Notes: a model not told the origin generated them from the sequence alone. A stretch of DNA of 64,000 nt from Eubacteriales bacterium (GCA_030526005.1 JAUNDP010000001.1:62001-126000), one strand, 5' to 3'. Counted from the first letter of the stretch, positions 43,866-53,047 are shown. Numbers and translations: made by a program.

Positions 43866-44771
43866 TTATCTTTCGGGCGGAAGAACAATCATCTTAATCA
43901 AATTTGTAGCATTTTCTTTGATATCTGTCTGAAAATCGTCATTTTCATACCGTTTTATGTGCATTTGAGTAATCCGTATCTGCTCCGCCACCTGATCGTC
44001 TTTTGCCCCATACGCGTATAATGTGCCGGCGTAAGCGCTTCTTAAATCCATCGCACTGTAATCAGAAACCCCTGCCTTTTTTGTGATTTTACGCATCATA
44101 CGGTGAAGATACATCGTATTTAATGGATTCCCTCTGCCATTAAAAAAATAATACTCATGATCCTCTCTTGTTTTCTCATAACGCTTCAAAATTTCAGCCA
44201 CATCCTGTGGGATATAGACAACTTCTTTTTTTTCACGCAGAATCAGATATCTTTCTCCTTCTTTTTCTACAAAATCCCCTGGTTTTATGGCACAGACATC
44301 TGTAGAAAGCAATCCCATCCGATAAAACAGAACTAAAATTGCGTATGTCATATCATCTTCTTCTGCTGCCCTTAACATTTTATCAAGATCTTCAATCGGA
44401 AAAACTTCTTTTACGCTATCCTCTTTGTCAAAATAGATGAGATAACTGTAAAAATAATCTTGAAAAGAACTTGGTATCTCATAATCATCTTTTTGCTGTA
44501 ATATAAAGTCTGCAAAGGCGTGCAGCTCTTTTAGCTTTTTCTCCAGCGTCTTGCTCCGTATCTGCTGATCTTCCACTCTTTTTTTCATCGTTTGATAATA
44601 TTGCTCTGCATCCTGTTGCTGTATAGCCAGAAAATCTTTCTGTATGATATCAAGAAATTCGTTTAAATCTCCAAAATAAGTCTCACTCGTCTTATCGTTT
44701 CGAAAATGACGAGTAAATCTCTCCCAGATCATAGTTGTTGTGACTGACAAGTAAACACTTGGCTCCCTCAT
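43866..44771 (-). CDS. Tyrosine-recombinase-fold protein with degenerate active site
   Basis: A 301-aa protein with the core-binding plus catalytic-domain layout of tyrosine recombinases. Several catalytic positions are lost: the first Arg of the GxR motif is Leu155 (MGLLSTD), HxxR is Met241-Asp-Leu-Arg244, and the LGH motif reads IRIT. Tyr275 (KRYEN) and a beta-hairpin Lys remain. It is unlikely to perform strand exchange alone and may be a DNA-binding or regulatory paralogue, for example a partner of the intact enzyme at 40430-41488. The usual annotation would be 'site-specific integrase'. Confidence 0.78.
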   Translation of the reverse strand: MREPSVYLSVTTTMIWERFTRHFRNDKTSETYFGDLNEFLDIIQKDFLAIQQQDAEQYYQTMKKRVEDQQIRSKTLEKKLKELHAFADFILQQKDDYEIPSSFQDYFYSYLIYFDKEDSVKEVFPIEDLDKMLRAAEEDDMTYAILVLFYRMGLLSTDVCAIKPGDFVEKEGERYLILREKKEVVYIPQDVAEILKRYEKTREDHEYYFFNGRGNPLNTMYLHRMMRKITKKAGVSDYSAMDLRSAYAGTLYAYGAKDDQVAEQIRITQMHIKRYENDDFQTDIKENATNLIKMIVLPPER

Positions 44772-44855
44772 AAAAGCACCTTCTTTCCAAAAGAAATCAA
44801 AATTTATAATACAACCATTGTATCATAAAACATTTTTCGTAAAAATACAACTTTC

Positions 44856-44887
44856 AAAAAAACGGCACAGCTTCTGCTGCACCGTTT
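44856..44887 (-). terminator. Intrinsic terminator of the rplU-rsfS operon
   Basis: A 12-bp stem (44860-44871 with 44876-44887, two G-U pairs, 4-nt loop) followed on the minus strand by seven T; it lies 35 bp beyond the rsfS stop. Confidence 0.85.
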
Positions 44888-44922
44888 CCATCTCTTATAG
44901 TATTTTTTAAATTTCTTATCTG

Positions 44923-45288
44923 TTATTCTCTTTCCAGTTCTTCCAATGTCATTGTTTTGCCATCTCTCCAAATACGTTCTAAATCATAGAAAAGACGGTT
45001 TTCCGAATCAAAAACATGGACGATAACATCGCCGTAATCCAATAAGATCCAGTTTGCAGTCTGATATCCCTCTACCTGTTTTGCAGGATGTCCAGCCTTT
45101 GTCAATTTCTCGTCTACATTGTCAACAAGAGCCTGTACTTGATTTTTATTTGTACCGCTGGCAATAATAAAATAATCAGCAAGAACAGATACCTCTTGGA
45201 TATCAATGATCGTAATATCTACTGCTTTCTTTTCATCTAATGCTTCATAGGCAATTTTTGCCATTTCTTTTGATATAAGATGTCCCAT
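44923..45288 (-). CDS. rsfS: Ribosome silencing factor RsfS
   Basis: Binds ribosomal protein uL14 and blocks subunit joining when nutrients are low. The 121-aa protein has the family signature YFIIASGTNKNQVQALVDNV and the conserved WILLDYGDVIVHVF strand. It ends the minus-strand operon that begins with rplU and directly abuts yqeK. A terminator follows. Confidence 0.95.
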   Translation of the reverse strand: MGHLISKEMAKIAYEALDEKKAVDITIIDIQEVSVLADYFIIASGTNKNQVQALVDNVDEKLTKAGHPAKQVEGYQTANWILLDYGDVIVHVFDSENRLFYDLERIWRDGKTMTLEELERE

Positions 45289-45873
45289 TTAGCTCTCCCC
45301 TTTTCTTTTTTTATAATAATCATAAGCCATTTTTGTCATAGGATCTAAGACCTCTTCCTGTTTGCTTAAATATTCCAGCGTATCGTGCAAAATAAGATAC
45401 ATGGTCTCATCAAGATCCCGAAAAGCCATTTCGCGGATGAAAGGAAGATTTAATGCCTTGCTGCGCATCGGCTCAATATAATCCGCAATATATACAATCT
45501 TTTCCAAACGGCTCATCTGTGGCTTTCCTGTCGTATGATAACGAATTGCGTTTAAAATCTCTTCTTCTTCCACACCATATTTCTTATCCGCAAGATATGC
45601 CCCAAGCTTTGCGTGGAGCAGAAAAGGATTTTTATATTCGGCTTCCGATACTTCGATCCCATTCTTTTCACAAATTTTTAACTTTTTATCGTTTGGCATA
45701 CACTTCGCACAGTCATGAAGCAGCCCTGCAATTTGAGCACGAAGCAATTCTTCGCCATGTGCCATGGCAAGCGCCGCACACATATACATAACGCCTATGG
45801 TATGTGTATAACGATCCTCGTCCATATACTTTTTCACTTTTTTCTGCATTTTCTTTAAGTTATAGGACTTCAT
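45289..45873 (-). CDS. yqeK: HD-domain dinucleotide hydrolase YqeK
   Basis: HD-family metal phosphohydrolase; YqeK-type enzymes hydrolyse Ap4A symmetrically. Start ATG 45873 (MKSYNLKKMQKK) behind GAGGGTG is preferred to a longer frame opening at 45960 inside nadD. The 194-aa protein shows the HD metal ligands in RYTHTIGVMYM, LLHDCAK and AIRYHTTG. The nadD-yqeK-rsfS order is conserved in Firmicutes. Confidence 0.92.
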   Translation of the reverse strand: MKSYNLKKMQKKVKKYMDEDRYTHTIGVMYMCAALAMAHGEELLRAQIAGLLHDCAKCMPNDKKLKICEKNGIEVSEAEYKNPFLLHAKLGAYLADKKYGVEEEEILNAIRYHTTGKPQMSRLEKIVYIADYIEPMRSKALNLPFIREMAFRDLDETMYLILHDTLEYLSKQEEVLDPMTKMAYDYYKKRKGES

Positions 45874-46501
45874 CTGTTTCACACCCTCTATATAGATTTC
45901 TCTTTTGAATATATTCATCCACAGCATCCGGTACATAATAACGGATAGGTTTTCCATCATTTAACCAACTGCGAATCATTTGAGAAGAAATATCAATATT
46001 TGACGTATCCAGCTTCTCAATTTTTGCTTTATATTTTTTAGAAAGTTCCTGTATCTTATCATCGAATCTTGCCGTATGGACATGATCACGGATCGCAACA
46101 ACAATCGTACAGAGACGGCAAATCTGTTCTGGCTCTTTCCACTCTTCGAGTTGGAACAAAGAATCTGCACCCATGATAAAATAATATTCTGTATCAGGAT
46201 GAGATTTCGTCAAACGCTGCAGTGTCTCTTTCGTATAATTAAACCCTTTCCCATTCATTTCTTCAAATGACAGTTCAAAATGAGGATTAGAAGAAATGGC
46301 GCGTCTGACCATTTCTACTCTCTCTTCATTCGTGGCACGCCCTTTACGGTTCAGTTTATGAGGTGGATTTCCCGAAGGCATAAATAATACTTTATCCAGC
46401 TTAAATTGCTGATATGCACTTTCTCCAAGAATCAAATGACCGATATGAATTGGATCAAACGTTCCTCCCATGATTCCGATTTTCTTTTTAAGTGCTGCCA
46501 T
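45860..46501 (-). CDS. nadD: Nicotinate-nucleotide adenylyltransferase
   Basis: Adenylates nicotinate mononucleotide in NAD synthesis. The 213-aa protein has the nucleotidyltransferase motif GGTFDPIHIGHL (T/HxGH) and the C-terminal ISSQMIRSWL motif (ISSTxxR type). It overlaps yqeK by 14 bp and follows yhbY by 14 bp. Confidence 0.96.
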   Translation of the reverse strand: MAALKKKIGIMGGTFDPIHIGHLILGESAYQQFKLDKVLFMPSGNPPHKLNRKGRATNEERVEMVRRAISSNPHFELSFEEMNGKGFNYTKETLQRLTKSHPDTEYYFIMGADSLFQLEEWKEPEQICRLCTIVVAIRDHVHTARFDDKIQELSKKYKAKIEKLDTSNIDISSQMIRSWLNDGKPIRYYVPDAVDEYIQKRNLYRGCETDEVL

Positions 46502-46515
46502 ATGTTCATACCCCT

Positions 46516-46809
46516 TTACTTTGGAAGAACAATCTTTTTCTTGTCGTCTTTTCCAGCACGATACAGTACAATCTTCTTTCCAATTACCTGAACAACCTCT
46601 GAATGTGTACGTTCTGCTGCGATCTGTGCCAGCGCCTTAGGATCATCAAGACAATTCTGTAACACATGAATTTTAATCAATTCTCTTGCCGCAAGTGCTT
46701 CGTCAATCGCTGCTGTATTTTCTGGGGTCAGACTTGATTTTCCGATCTGCAGAATCGGGTCCATGGTCATTGCCAGACTCTTTAAATATGCTCGTTGTTT
46801 ACTTGTCAT
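46516..46809 (-). CDS. yhbY: YhbY/CRM-domain RNA-binding protein
   Basis: A 97-aa single CRM domain protein linked to 50S subunit assembly. It has the family motifs QRAYLKSLAMTMDPILQIGKSS and the basic GxxG-type loop. Position between obgE and nadD supports a ribosome-assembly role. Confidence 0.93.
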   Translation of the reverse strand: MTSKQRAYLKSLAMTMDPILQIGKSSLTPENTAAIDEALAARELIKIHVLQNCLDDPKALAQIAAERTHSEVVQVIGKKIVLYRAGKDDKKKIVLPK

Positions 46810-46830
46810 CTTTTTCTCCTGTTTTCAATC

Positions 46831-48126
46831 TTATTTATAATAATCAAACTGAAGACCATACATTCTTACTGTATCTCCTTCTTCAATACCGGCTTTCTCT
46901 AATTCTTCCAAAATACCGCTCTCTTTTAAGAACTTCTGGAAGAAAGTAAATCCTTTTTCAGAATCCAAATTCGTATAACCTAACATTTTTTCGATCTTAG
47001 GCCCTTCCACAATATAAGTATGTTCTTCTTCCGAAGATTTTGTCACAGTATAAGGAAGATCCATCTGGATATCAAATTCATCTGGAAAGTATTCCTGTTC
47101 AAACACTACTGTTTCATCCGGAACCTGATCCAATAATTCTCTCACATAATACAATAATTCCTTGATACCCTTTCCGGTGACTGCTGAAATAGGGAATACA
47201 CGAATTCCCTGCGGTTCAAATTCCTCTTTTAATTTCTGAATCGGATCATTTTCGCCATCCTGATAGATCGCATCAATTTTATTTGCAGCGATTACTTGAG
47301 GACGTTTTGCAATCTCTTCTTTATATGCGACAAGTTCCTGATTAATCTTATGGATATCCTCAATCGGATCACGTCCTTCCGTGGATGCGGCATCCACGAT
47401 ATGAATCAATACTTTTGTACGCTCAATATGGCGCAGAAATTCATGACCGAGTCCGATGCCCTCTGAAGCGCCCTCTATTAATCCTGGAATATCTGCGATT
47501 ACAAATCCTTTTCCGCCATCTAAATCTACCACACCAAGATTTGGTGTCAGCGTGGTAAAATGATAATTTGCAATTTTAGGACGCGCATTGCTGACTCTGG
47601 AAAGGAAAGTAGATTTTCCAACATTTGGGAATCCGACTAATCCTACATCTGCAATCACCTTTAATTCCAGATTTACCCAAAGTTCCTTGCCTGGTTTTCC
47701 AGGCTGCGCATACTTTGGAACCTGCATTGTTGCCGTAGCATAGTGCATATTTCCAAGTCCGCCTTTTCCACCTTTTAAGATCACTTTTCTGCGATTTTCT
47801 CCAGACATGTCAGCGATCACGCGATTAGATTCCGCCTCTTTGATAATTGTTCCCTCTGGAACTTTCAGTACAATATCACTTCCATTTGCACCATGACACC
47901 GTTTTTTCTTTCCTTCTTCACCGTCTTGGGCACAAAATTTCCCTCTATGACGAAAATCTGCCAGTGTATTCAATCCTTCATCCACTTCAAAGATTACATC
48001 ACCGCCTTTTCCGCCGTCACCTCCGTCCGGACCTCCTGCTGCCACAAAAAGCTCTCTTCGGAAACTTACATGGCCGTCACCGCCTTTTCCAGAACGAATA
48101 AAAATCCTTGCTCTGTCTGCAAACAT
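46831..48126 (-). CDS. obgE: Obg-family ribosome-assembly GTPase
   Basis: Essential GTPase of late 50S assembly and the stringent response. Start ATG 48126 (MFADRARIFIRSGKGG) behind CAGGTGAG; a longer frame to 48189 lacks conservation. The 431-aa protein has the glycine-rich Obg fold (about 1-160). Its G domain has G1 GFPNVGKST, G3 DIPGLIEGA and G4 NKID, and a C-terminal OCT domain (about 345-430) follows. A hairpin terminator lies between rpmA and this gene, so it may be partly uncoupled from the ribosomal proteins. Confidence 0.96.
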   Translation of the reverse strand: MFADRARIFIRSGKGGDGHVSFRRELFVAAGGPDGGDGGKGGDVIFEVDEGLNTLADFRHRGKFCAQDGEEGKKKRCHGANGSDIVLKVPEGTIIKEAESNRVIADMSGENRRKVILKGGKGGLGNMHYATATMQVPKYAQPGKPGKELWVNLELKVIADVGLVGFPNVGKSTFLSRVSNARPKIANYHFTTLTPNLGVVDLDGGKGFVIADIPGLIEGASEGIGLGHEFLRHIERTKVLIHIVDAASTEGRDPIEDIHKINQELVAYKEEIAKRPQVIAANKIDAIYQDGENDPIQKLKEEFEPQGIRVFPISAVTGKGIKELLYYVRELLDQVPDETVVFEQEYFPDEFDIQMDLPYTVTKSSEEEHTYIVEGPKIEKMLGYTNLDSEKGFTFFQKFLKESGILEELEKAGIEEGDTVRMYGLQFDYYK

Positions 48127-48217
48127 ATTCTCACCTGCCTGTTTTTTCTTATTTTTAGTATGAAACGCCGCTTGCCATTCTAAACACAAAAAATTACAAT
48201 TTTGTAGTCTGCCGATT

Positions 48218-48253
48218 AAAAAAATGGCTTCAAACCAATCTGATTTGAAGCCA
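48218..48253 (-). terminator. Terminator or attenuator between rpmA and obgE
   Basis: TGGCTTCAAA (48225-48234) and TTTGAAGCCA (48244-48253) form a perfect 10-bp stem, followed on the minus strand by seven T. It should reduce transcription into obgE relative to the ribosomal protein genes. Confidence 0.8.
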
Positions 48254-48259
48254 CACGTT

Positions 48260-48550
48260 CTATTCTTCTACTGCTACCGGAACGATAGAAACCTGTTTTT
48301 TGTCTCTGCCTTTTCTCTCAAACTTTACAACACCGTCAACTAATGCGAATAAAGTATCATCTCCGCCGCGTCCTACGTTTACGCCTGGATGAATCTTTGT
48401 TCCACGCTGTCTGTAAAGGATATTTCCAGCTTTTACAAACTGTCCGTCTGCTCTTTTCGCACCTAATCTCTTGGATTCGGAATCTCTACCGTTTTTTGTA
48501 GAACCAACTCCCTTTTTATGAGCGAAAATCTGAAGGTTCATATTTAACAT
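48260..48550 (-). CDS. rpmA: Large ribosomal subunit protein bL27
   Basis: A 96-aa bL27 carrying the Firmicutes N-terminal extension MLNMNLQIF ahead of [21 protein letters not shown]. The extension ends in the NLQxF-A motif that the Prp protease cuts to expose the mature N-terminus, which reaches the peptidyl-transferase centre. The protease gene is immediately upstream (48554-48874). Confidence 0.97.
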   Translation of the reverse strand: MLNMNLQIFAHKKGVGSTKNGRDSESKRLGAKRADGQFVKAGNILYRQRGTKIHPGVNVGRGGDDTLFALVDGVVKFERKGRDKKQVSIVPVAVEE

Positions 48551-48553
48551 GTC

Positions 48554-48874
48554 CTACACCTCCTCGAATATGATGTTCATATATTCATTTCCGTAATTTT
48601 TCTGAATATCCTGCAAGCCAAGTATCATAGAATCCATCAGCAAAGCAGTCTCCTTTGAGACTGTCCCGTCCAAAATCAATTCTACCAGCCCATCTCCTTG
48701 TCTCACTGCGAAATGATCCGAGGTGAAAGCTTCAATCGAATTAATCGTATTTACTGTCAGCACAGATACGGCAGCACAGATAATATCATATCCTTCCTCT
48801 GCATATCCTGCATGACCTTTTGAGACAAAACCTGCATACTGATTCTCTTTTCTATGAATGATAATCTCTATCAT
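48554..48874 (-). CDS. prp: Ribosomal-processing cysteine protease Prp
   Basis: Cysteine protease that removes the bL27 N-terminal extension. The 106-aa protein has the catalytic His in SKGHAGYAEEGYDIICAAVS and the catalytic Cys in the same segment (IICAAVS). It lies between the genes for bL21 and bL27, with 6-bp and 3-bp gaps, the standard order in Firmicutes. Confidence 0.96.
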   Translation of the reverse strand: MIEIIIHRKENQYAGFVSKGHAGYAEEGYDIICAAVSVLTVNTINSIEAFTSDHFAVRQGDGLVELILDGTVSKETALLMDSMILGLQDIQKNYGNEYMNIIFEEV

Positions 48875-48880
48875 AATGGA

Positions 48881-49186
48881 TTAACCATTGATTTTTTCAA
48901 TCTTAACCTGAGTATACTGCTGTCTGTGACCGTTTTTCTTATGATATCCGGTTTTGCTTTTATATTTGTAAACAATCACTTTTTTCGCTTTTGCATTCTT
49001 AACAACACTAGCTGTTACGGTTGCACCTGCAACGTCTGCACCAACTTTCAGACCGTCATTGCTTACTGCGAGAACGTTATCAAAAGTAACAGTTTCTCCA
49101 GCTTCCACTCCCAGCTTTTCTACGTTAATGATATCGCCTTCGGCTACTTTGTACTGTTTACCACCTGTTGCAATAATTGCGTACAT
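48881..49186 (-). CDS. rplU: Large ribosomal subunit protein bL21
   Basis: A 101-aa bL21. Start ATG 49186 ([14 protein letters not shown]) with AGGAGGTG eight bases upstream is preferred to GTG 49195, which overlaps that Shine-Dalgarno. The usual [12 protein letters not shown]-terminus and [21 protein letters not shown]-terminus are intact. First gene of the operon, preceded by an L21 leader. Confidence 0.97.
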   Translation of the reverse strand: MYAIIATGGKQYKVAEGDIINVEKLGVEAGETVTFDNVLAVSNDGLKVGADVAGATVTASVVKNAKAKKVIVYKYKSKTGYHKKNGHRQQYTQVKIEKING

Positions 49187-49189
49187 ATG

Positions 49190-49265
49190 GCACACCTCCT
49201 ATTATCATTACTCGCCAAATACGGTGACCAGATCTCTGATCCTTAAACCTCTTTGTGCGGCATAC
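49190..49265 (-). ncRNA. L21 leader (5' regulatory RNA)
   Basis: The minus-strand leader between the promoter and rplU contains segments characteristic of Firmicutes L21 leaders: CGTATGCCGCACAAAG, GGATCAGAGATCTGGTCACC (itself a short GATCAGAGATCTGGTC hairpin) and CCGTATTTGGCGAGTA just before the Shine-Dalgarno. It is thought to mediate autogenous control by a ribosomal protein. Confidence 0.75.
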
Positions 49266-49271
49266 GATTGA

Positions 49272-49300
49272 ATTGTACTATATTATTCCGATTACGTCAA
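49272..49300 (-). promoter_or_regulatory. Sigma-A promoter of the rplU operon
   Basis: Minus-strand TTGACG (49295-49300), 17-bp spacer and TACAAT (49272-49277); transcription should begin near 49265, giving the L21 leader. Confidence 0.8.
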
Positions 49301-49319
49301 CGGATTTTTTGTAAATTTT

Positions 49320-50507
49320 TTAACTTTTTTGTCCTAGCTGCTCAGAAAGGGATTTCTTGACCTTTTTTCGCGTGATTTCTACTAATCCAAGACGTGTCAT
49401 ATCCACCAGTGTGGTTTTGACTGGATCCTGATTTAAGAAGTTTTCCAAATACCGCATCAGTTCTCTGCGATCGTTTTCCTGTTCCAGGTTGATAAAGTCT
49501 ACAACGATAATTCCTGAAATATTTCTGAGACGAAGCTGTCTGGCAATCTCTGCTGCTGCTTCCTTATTAATCTTTAAAAACGTTTCCTGCTGTTCTTTCT
49601 TTGCGATACATTTCCCAGTGTTGACATCAATCACTGTCATAGCCTCTGTGGGCTGAATCACAAGATAAGCGCCTGATTTCATCCAGACACGTTCTTTTTG
49701 AGCATTTTCCAGCTCTCTCTCCAAATTGTAAAGTTTTGAAAGAGGCAGCAGGTCGTCTTGATAGAAAGAAACTTTGCATGGATGTTCAGACTGCTGCTTA
49801 TATTGTACAATCTCTTCATAAAAATCAGGCTGATCGGTGATAATCTCTTCTGTATTTTTATGATATCTGTTTTTTAAAACCTGTGTACAATAGGAATCAT
49901 TTTTCATCAGTATGCTAAAGCAGGTGCGAAACGGTGCATTTTTGACGATTGCCTCATATTTTTTTGAAAGTTCTGCTGCTTCTGAAAGAAAAAGTTCTTC
50001 GGATACATTCGCCGCGTTTGTGCGTACAATCCATCCATATGTCTCATTTTCAAAAGGAACGATCCACTCGCGCAGTCTTTTTTTACAGCCGCTGTCCAAT
50101 TTAGAAGACAATCCAATTCTTGTATTTCCATGAGTTAAGACAAGATATTGACCTGTCAGGCAAAAGTCGGCAGTAAGTCCCGGGGCTTTTGTTTTAATTC
50201 CTTCTTTTTTTACTTGTACCAGCAGTTCATCCTGCGCCACAAGACGATTAGATGGAATTTTAGAGGTATAGACAGCATTTTTTGCCTCTTCCAGAGGAAG
50301 ATAACACATCATTCCCGGCGCAATTTCCACAAAGGCCGCCTGAATATTTTTTACGACATTTTTTACCTTGCCGATATAGATATTTCCAAGAATAGTATCT
50401 TTTTCCGCACCGCATTCCAGCTGAACACATTGATCCTCCTCAAAAAAAGCAGTCACTGTGCTTCCATGTATCCTTGTAAAAATTAATTTACTATGCAATC
50501 TCTTCAC
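49320..50507 (-). CDS. rng: Ribonuclease G/E family endoribonuclease
   Basis: Single-strand endoribonuclease for rRNA maturation and mRNA decay. The 395-aa form is shorter than E. coli RNase G (489) but normal for Clostridia. An S1-like RNA-binding domain (about 38-120) is followed by the DNase I-like catalytic part with metal-binding aspartates in VIDVNTGK and IIVVDFINLEQ. There is no RNase E-type scaffold tail. It overlaps the preceding DUF2344 gene by 17 bp. Confidence 0.92.
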   Translation of the reverse strand: MKRLHSKLIFTRIHGSTVTAFFEEDQCVQLECGAEKDTILGNIYIGKVKNVVKNIQAAFVEIAPGMMCYLPLEEAKNAVYTSKIPSNRLVAQDELLVQVKKEGIKTKAPGLTADFCLTGQYLVLTHGNTRIGLSSKLDSGCKKRLREWIVPFENETYGWIVRTNAANVSEELFLSEAAELSKKYEAIVKNAPFRTCFSILMKNDSYCTQVLKNRYHKNTEEIITDQPDFYEEIVQYKQQSEHPCKVSFYQDDLLPLSKLYNLERELENAQKERVWMKSGAYLVIQPTEAMTVIDVNTGKCIAKKEQQETFLKINKEAAAEIARQLRLRNISGIIVVDFINLEQENDRRELMRYLENFLNQDPVKTTLVDMTRLGLVEITRKKVKKSLSEQLGQKS

Positions 50508-51207
50508 CTAAATCTTCCAATGAAACAAATTGTCTCTTTTCTTCTGTTCCAACATCAGCATACATTTCCATCCGATGTACCAAAAGAGAAAACGGCTGCT
50601 GTTCTGCATGGAGCCATTGTGCGAATGCTTCCATAACCAGCTCTGGTTTGATATTCGTAACGCTTCCGGCACATAGTTGCATAAATACTCCGTCCTCTTT
50701 TTGTTCTAATTTGTAAATATATGGACGGATATCCATCTCTTTTTCTGATTTTTTTGTCTTTTTCACAATCACAATCTGTTCCTGACGGTAAAATTCCAGA
50801 AGTTTTTCCTGCCAATTCGGGCAAGGAGCCTTTCCATCCCGATAGGAGACAAAGTAGTCTGCTGCCGCAACTAAAGACATCGCTTTGTTTGCTTTGTCCT
50901 GCGGAACCTGACGAAAAGAAAGAATTTTGATTCCATCCACCATCACATGGTTTAAACGGTTTACAGCTTCTTCTGAAGAAATTGTGCCATGAATCTCAAT
51001 ATCAAAATACTCCCCATCGCTTGTCAGACCAACTCCGAGAGGAGAAGCAAATGACATAACCATGTGAGGGCTGAATCCTTCCGTATAGACAATATCCAGA
51101 TCGGCCCGGCGGATTGCTTTCTGAAAATAGCGCATAATGTCCAAATGTCCGATAAATTTCATTGCTCCATGTTTTGAAAATTTAATTCTGATTTTCAATA
51201 CAGACAC
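50491..51207 (-). CDS. DUF2344 / TIGR03936 radical-SAM-linked protein
   Basis: A 238-aa protein of the TIGR03936 family, usually encoded beside or fused to a B12-binding radical SAM enzyme. The N-terminus RIKFSKHGAMKFIGHLDIMRYFQKAIRRA and the motif YTEGFSPHMVMSFASPLGVGL are characteristic. No enzymatic activity has been assigned to it that I know of. It overlaps the radical SAM gene upstream by 26 bp and RNase G downstream by 17 bp, indicating one operon. Confidence 0.9.
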   Translation of the reverse strand: MSVLKIRIKFSKHGAMKFIGHLDIMRYFQKAIRRADLDIVYTEGFSPHMVMSFASPLGVGLTSDGEYFDIEIHGTISSEEAVNRLNHVMVDGIKILSFRQVPQDKANKAMSLVAAADYFVSYRDGKAPCPNWQEKLLEFYRQEQIVIVKKTKKSEKEMDIRPYIYKLEQKEDGVFMQLCAGSVTNIKPELVMEAFAQWLHAEQQPFSLLVHRMEMYADVGTEEKRQFVSLEDLGEEIA

Positions 51208-53047
51208 CTCCCTTGTACTGTGCCGCGCCGCATCCGGAACATTTCATGCGACAGTTTGGCGTTACGTTCTCCTGCTTTGCTCTTTCCCATTCGCGCTGCA
51301 AAAATTTCTTTGTGACACCGATATCTATAAAATCCCACGGAAGAAGTTCCTGTACATCACGTTCTCTTGTCGTATAGAAATCAAGATCGAGATCTGTCTG
51401 AGAAAATGCTTTTTGCCAGTATTCATAGTGAAATGTCTCTGACCATGCATCATACAATGCTCCATTTTTGTATGCCGCAAGAATCGTCTTCCCTACTCTT
51501 CTGTCACCTCTTGCAAGCAGTCCTTCTAAGACAGTAACATCTGCCTCATGCCAGTTATAACGGATACTTTTGTGGTTCAACTGGTCTTTTACTTCATGAT
51601 TTACAATCTTGGCTTTGCCCAAAAACTGATCTTTTGTATTCATAGCAGCCCACTGGAATGGAGTAAACGGTTTTGGAACAAAAAAGGAAGTGCTGACAGT
51701 AATCTGGCATTTTCCATTTCTCTTATCTTTTGGTATCTCATAATATCTTCTGGCAATCCGATCGGCAAGATGAGCAATCTCTTTTATATCGTCCTCTGTC
51801 TCTGTCGGAAGTCCCAGCATGAAATAAAGCTTTACTTTATTCCATCCGCCATCAAATGCTTCTTTTGCTCCATCAAGAATCACTTCTTCTGTCAGACCTT
51901 TATTGATTACATCACGCAGTCTCTGAGATCCGGCTTCCGGCGCAAATGTCAGGCTGCTTTTTTTCACATCCTGTACTTTACTCATCACATCAAGAGAAAA
52001 CGCATCAATGCGCAGGGAAGGCAGAGAAATATTGACCCCTTTCTTTCCAAACTCTTCAATCAGAAAATTTACAATTCCTTCTAAATCAGAATAATCACTG
52101 GAACTTAGAGAACTGAGAGAAATTTCCTCATGTCCCGTATTTTTCAGCATTTCATACGCATATTCTTTTAACATTTCAAGAGAGCGCTCTCTTGTCGGAC
52201 GGTACAGCATTCCAGCCTGACAGAACCGGCAGCCTCGGATACAGCCCCTCTGGATTTCCAGCACTACACGATCCTGTGTCACTTTGATAAACGGAACGAC
52301 AGGCGCCTTTGGATAATAGGTATTTGTGACATCCATCACAATCTGTTTTTCAATCTTTTTTGGTACTTCTTCATATTTTGGCGTAAAAGCACACAGCATC
52401 CCATGTTCGTCATAGGAAGCCTCATATAAAGATGGCACATAGATACCCGGAATCTGGGCAGCAGATCTTAAAAATTCTGCTCTTGTCTTTTTCTCCTGTT
52501 TCATCTTTTTATATAAATCAATCAGAGCAAAATATTGCGTCTCACCCTCTCCGATATAAAACAAGTCAAAAAAGTCAGCCAGTGGCTCCGGATTGTAAGC
52601 ACAAGGCCCTCCACCGATCACAATAGGATCTTCTTCTGTACGATCTTTTGATAAAATTGGAATCTGACTCAAATCCAAAATCTGCAAGATATTTGTATAA
52701 CACATTTCATACTGAATGGTGATGCCTAAAAAATCAAATTGTTTGATTGGGTCCTGACTCTCAAGCGCAAATAATGGAATGTGTTCCTCTCGCATAATCC
52801 GGTCGAGATCAGTCCATGGAGAGTATACACGTTCACAATAAATATCATCTCTTCTATTTAACATATCATATAAAATCTGAATGCCTAAATGAGACATTCC
52901 GATTTCATAGACATCCGGAAAACACATGGCAAAACGGACATCAATTTCAGATACATCTTTTACGATAGAATTTACTTCATTCCCAATATATCTTGCCGGT
53001 TTTTCTATTTTCAGCAATATTTCATCACTTAAAGCTAGTTTTCTCAT
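51182..53047 (-). CDS. TIGR03960 family radical SAM protein with B12-binding-like domain
   Basis: A 621-aa radical SAM enzyme. The N-terminal part (about 1-200) resembles a cobalamin-binding Rossmann domain (PDVYEIGMSHLGIQILY). The radical SAM core has the CxxxCxxC cluster motif in QRGCIRGCRFCQAG. A C-terminal CRMKCSGCG cysteine cluster may bind a second metal centre. The reaction is unknown. Linkage with DUF2344 and RNase G is conserved in Clostridia and suggests an RNA- or ribosome-related modification, but that is inference. Confidence 0.9.
   Translation of the reverse strand: MRKLALSDEILLKIEKPARYIGNEVNSIVKDVSEIDVRFAMCFPDVYEIGMSHLGIQILYDMLNRRDDIYCERVYSPWTDLDRIMREEHIPLFALESQDPIKQFDFLGITIQYEMCYTNILQILDLSQIPILSKDRTEEDPIVIGGGPCAYNPEPLADFFDLFYIGEGETQYFALIDLYKKMKQEKKTRAEFLRSAAQIPGIYVPSLYEASYDEHGMLCAFTPKYEEVPKKIEKQIVMDVTNTYYPKAPVVPFIKVTQDRVVLEIQRGCIRGCRFCQAGMLYRPTRERSLEMLKEYAYEMLKNTGHEEISLSSLSSSDYSDLEGIVNFLIEEFGKKGVNISLPSLRIDAFSLDVMSKVQDVKKSSLTFAPEAGSQRLRDVINKGLTEEVILDGAKEAFDGGWNKVKLYFMLGLPTETEDDIKEIAHLADRIARRYYEIPKDKRNGKCQITVSTSFFVPKPFTPFQWAAMNTKDQFLGKAKIVNHEVKDQLNHKSIRYNWHEADVTVLEGLLARGDRRVGKTILAAYKNGALYDAWSETFHYEYWQKAFSQTDLDLDFYTTRERDVQELLPWDFIDIGVTKKFLQREWERAKQENVTPNCRMKCSGCGAAQYKGGVCIENQN

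Noticed and set aside
40430-44771. Two tyrosine recombinases suggesting a prophage or integrative element
   Set aside because: No phage, conjugation, excisionase or repeat/att sequences lie between or around them; the interval holds lexA and one unknown gene, both with host-like composition.
51548-52084. A 178-aa plus-strand open frame inside the radical SAM gene, and similar long antisense frames (for example 4456-5064 and 9584-10000)
   Set aside because: They lie antisense to clearly conserved genes, lack ribosome binding sites and have Cys/His/Phe-rich composition typical of shadow frames.
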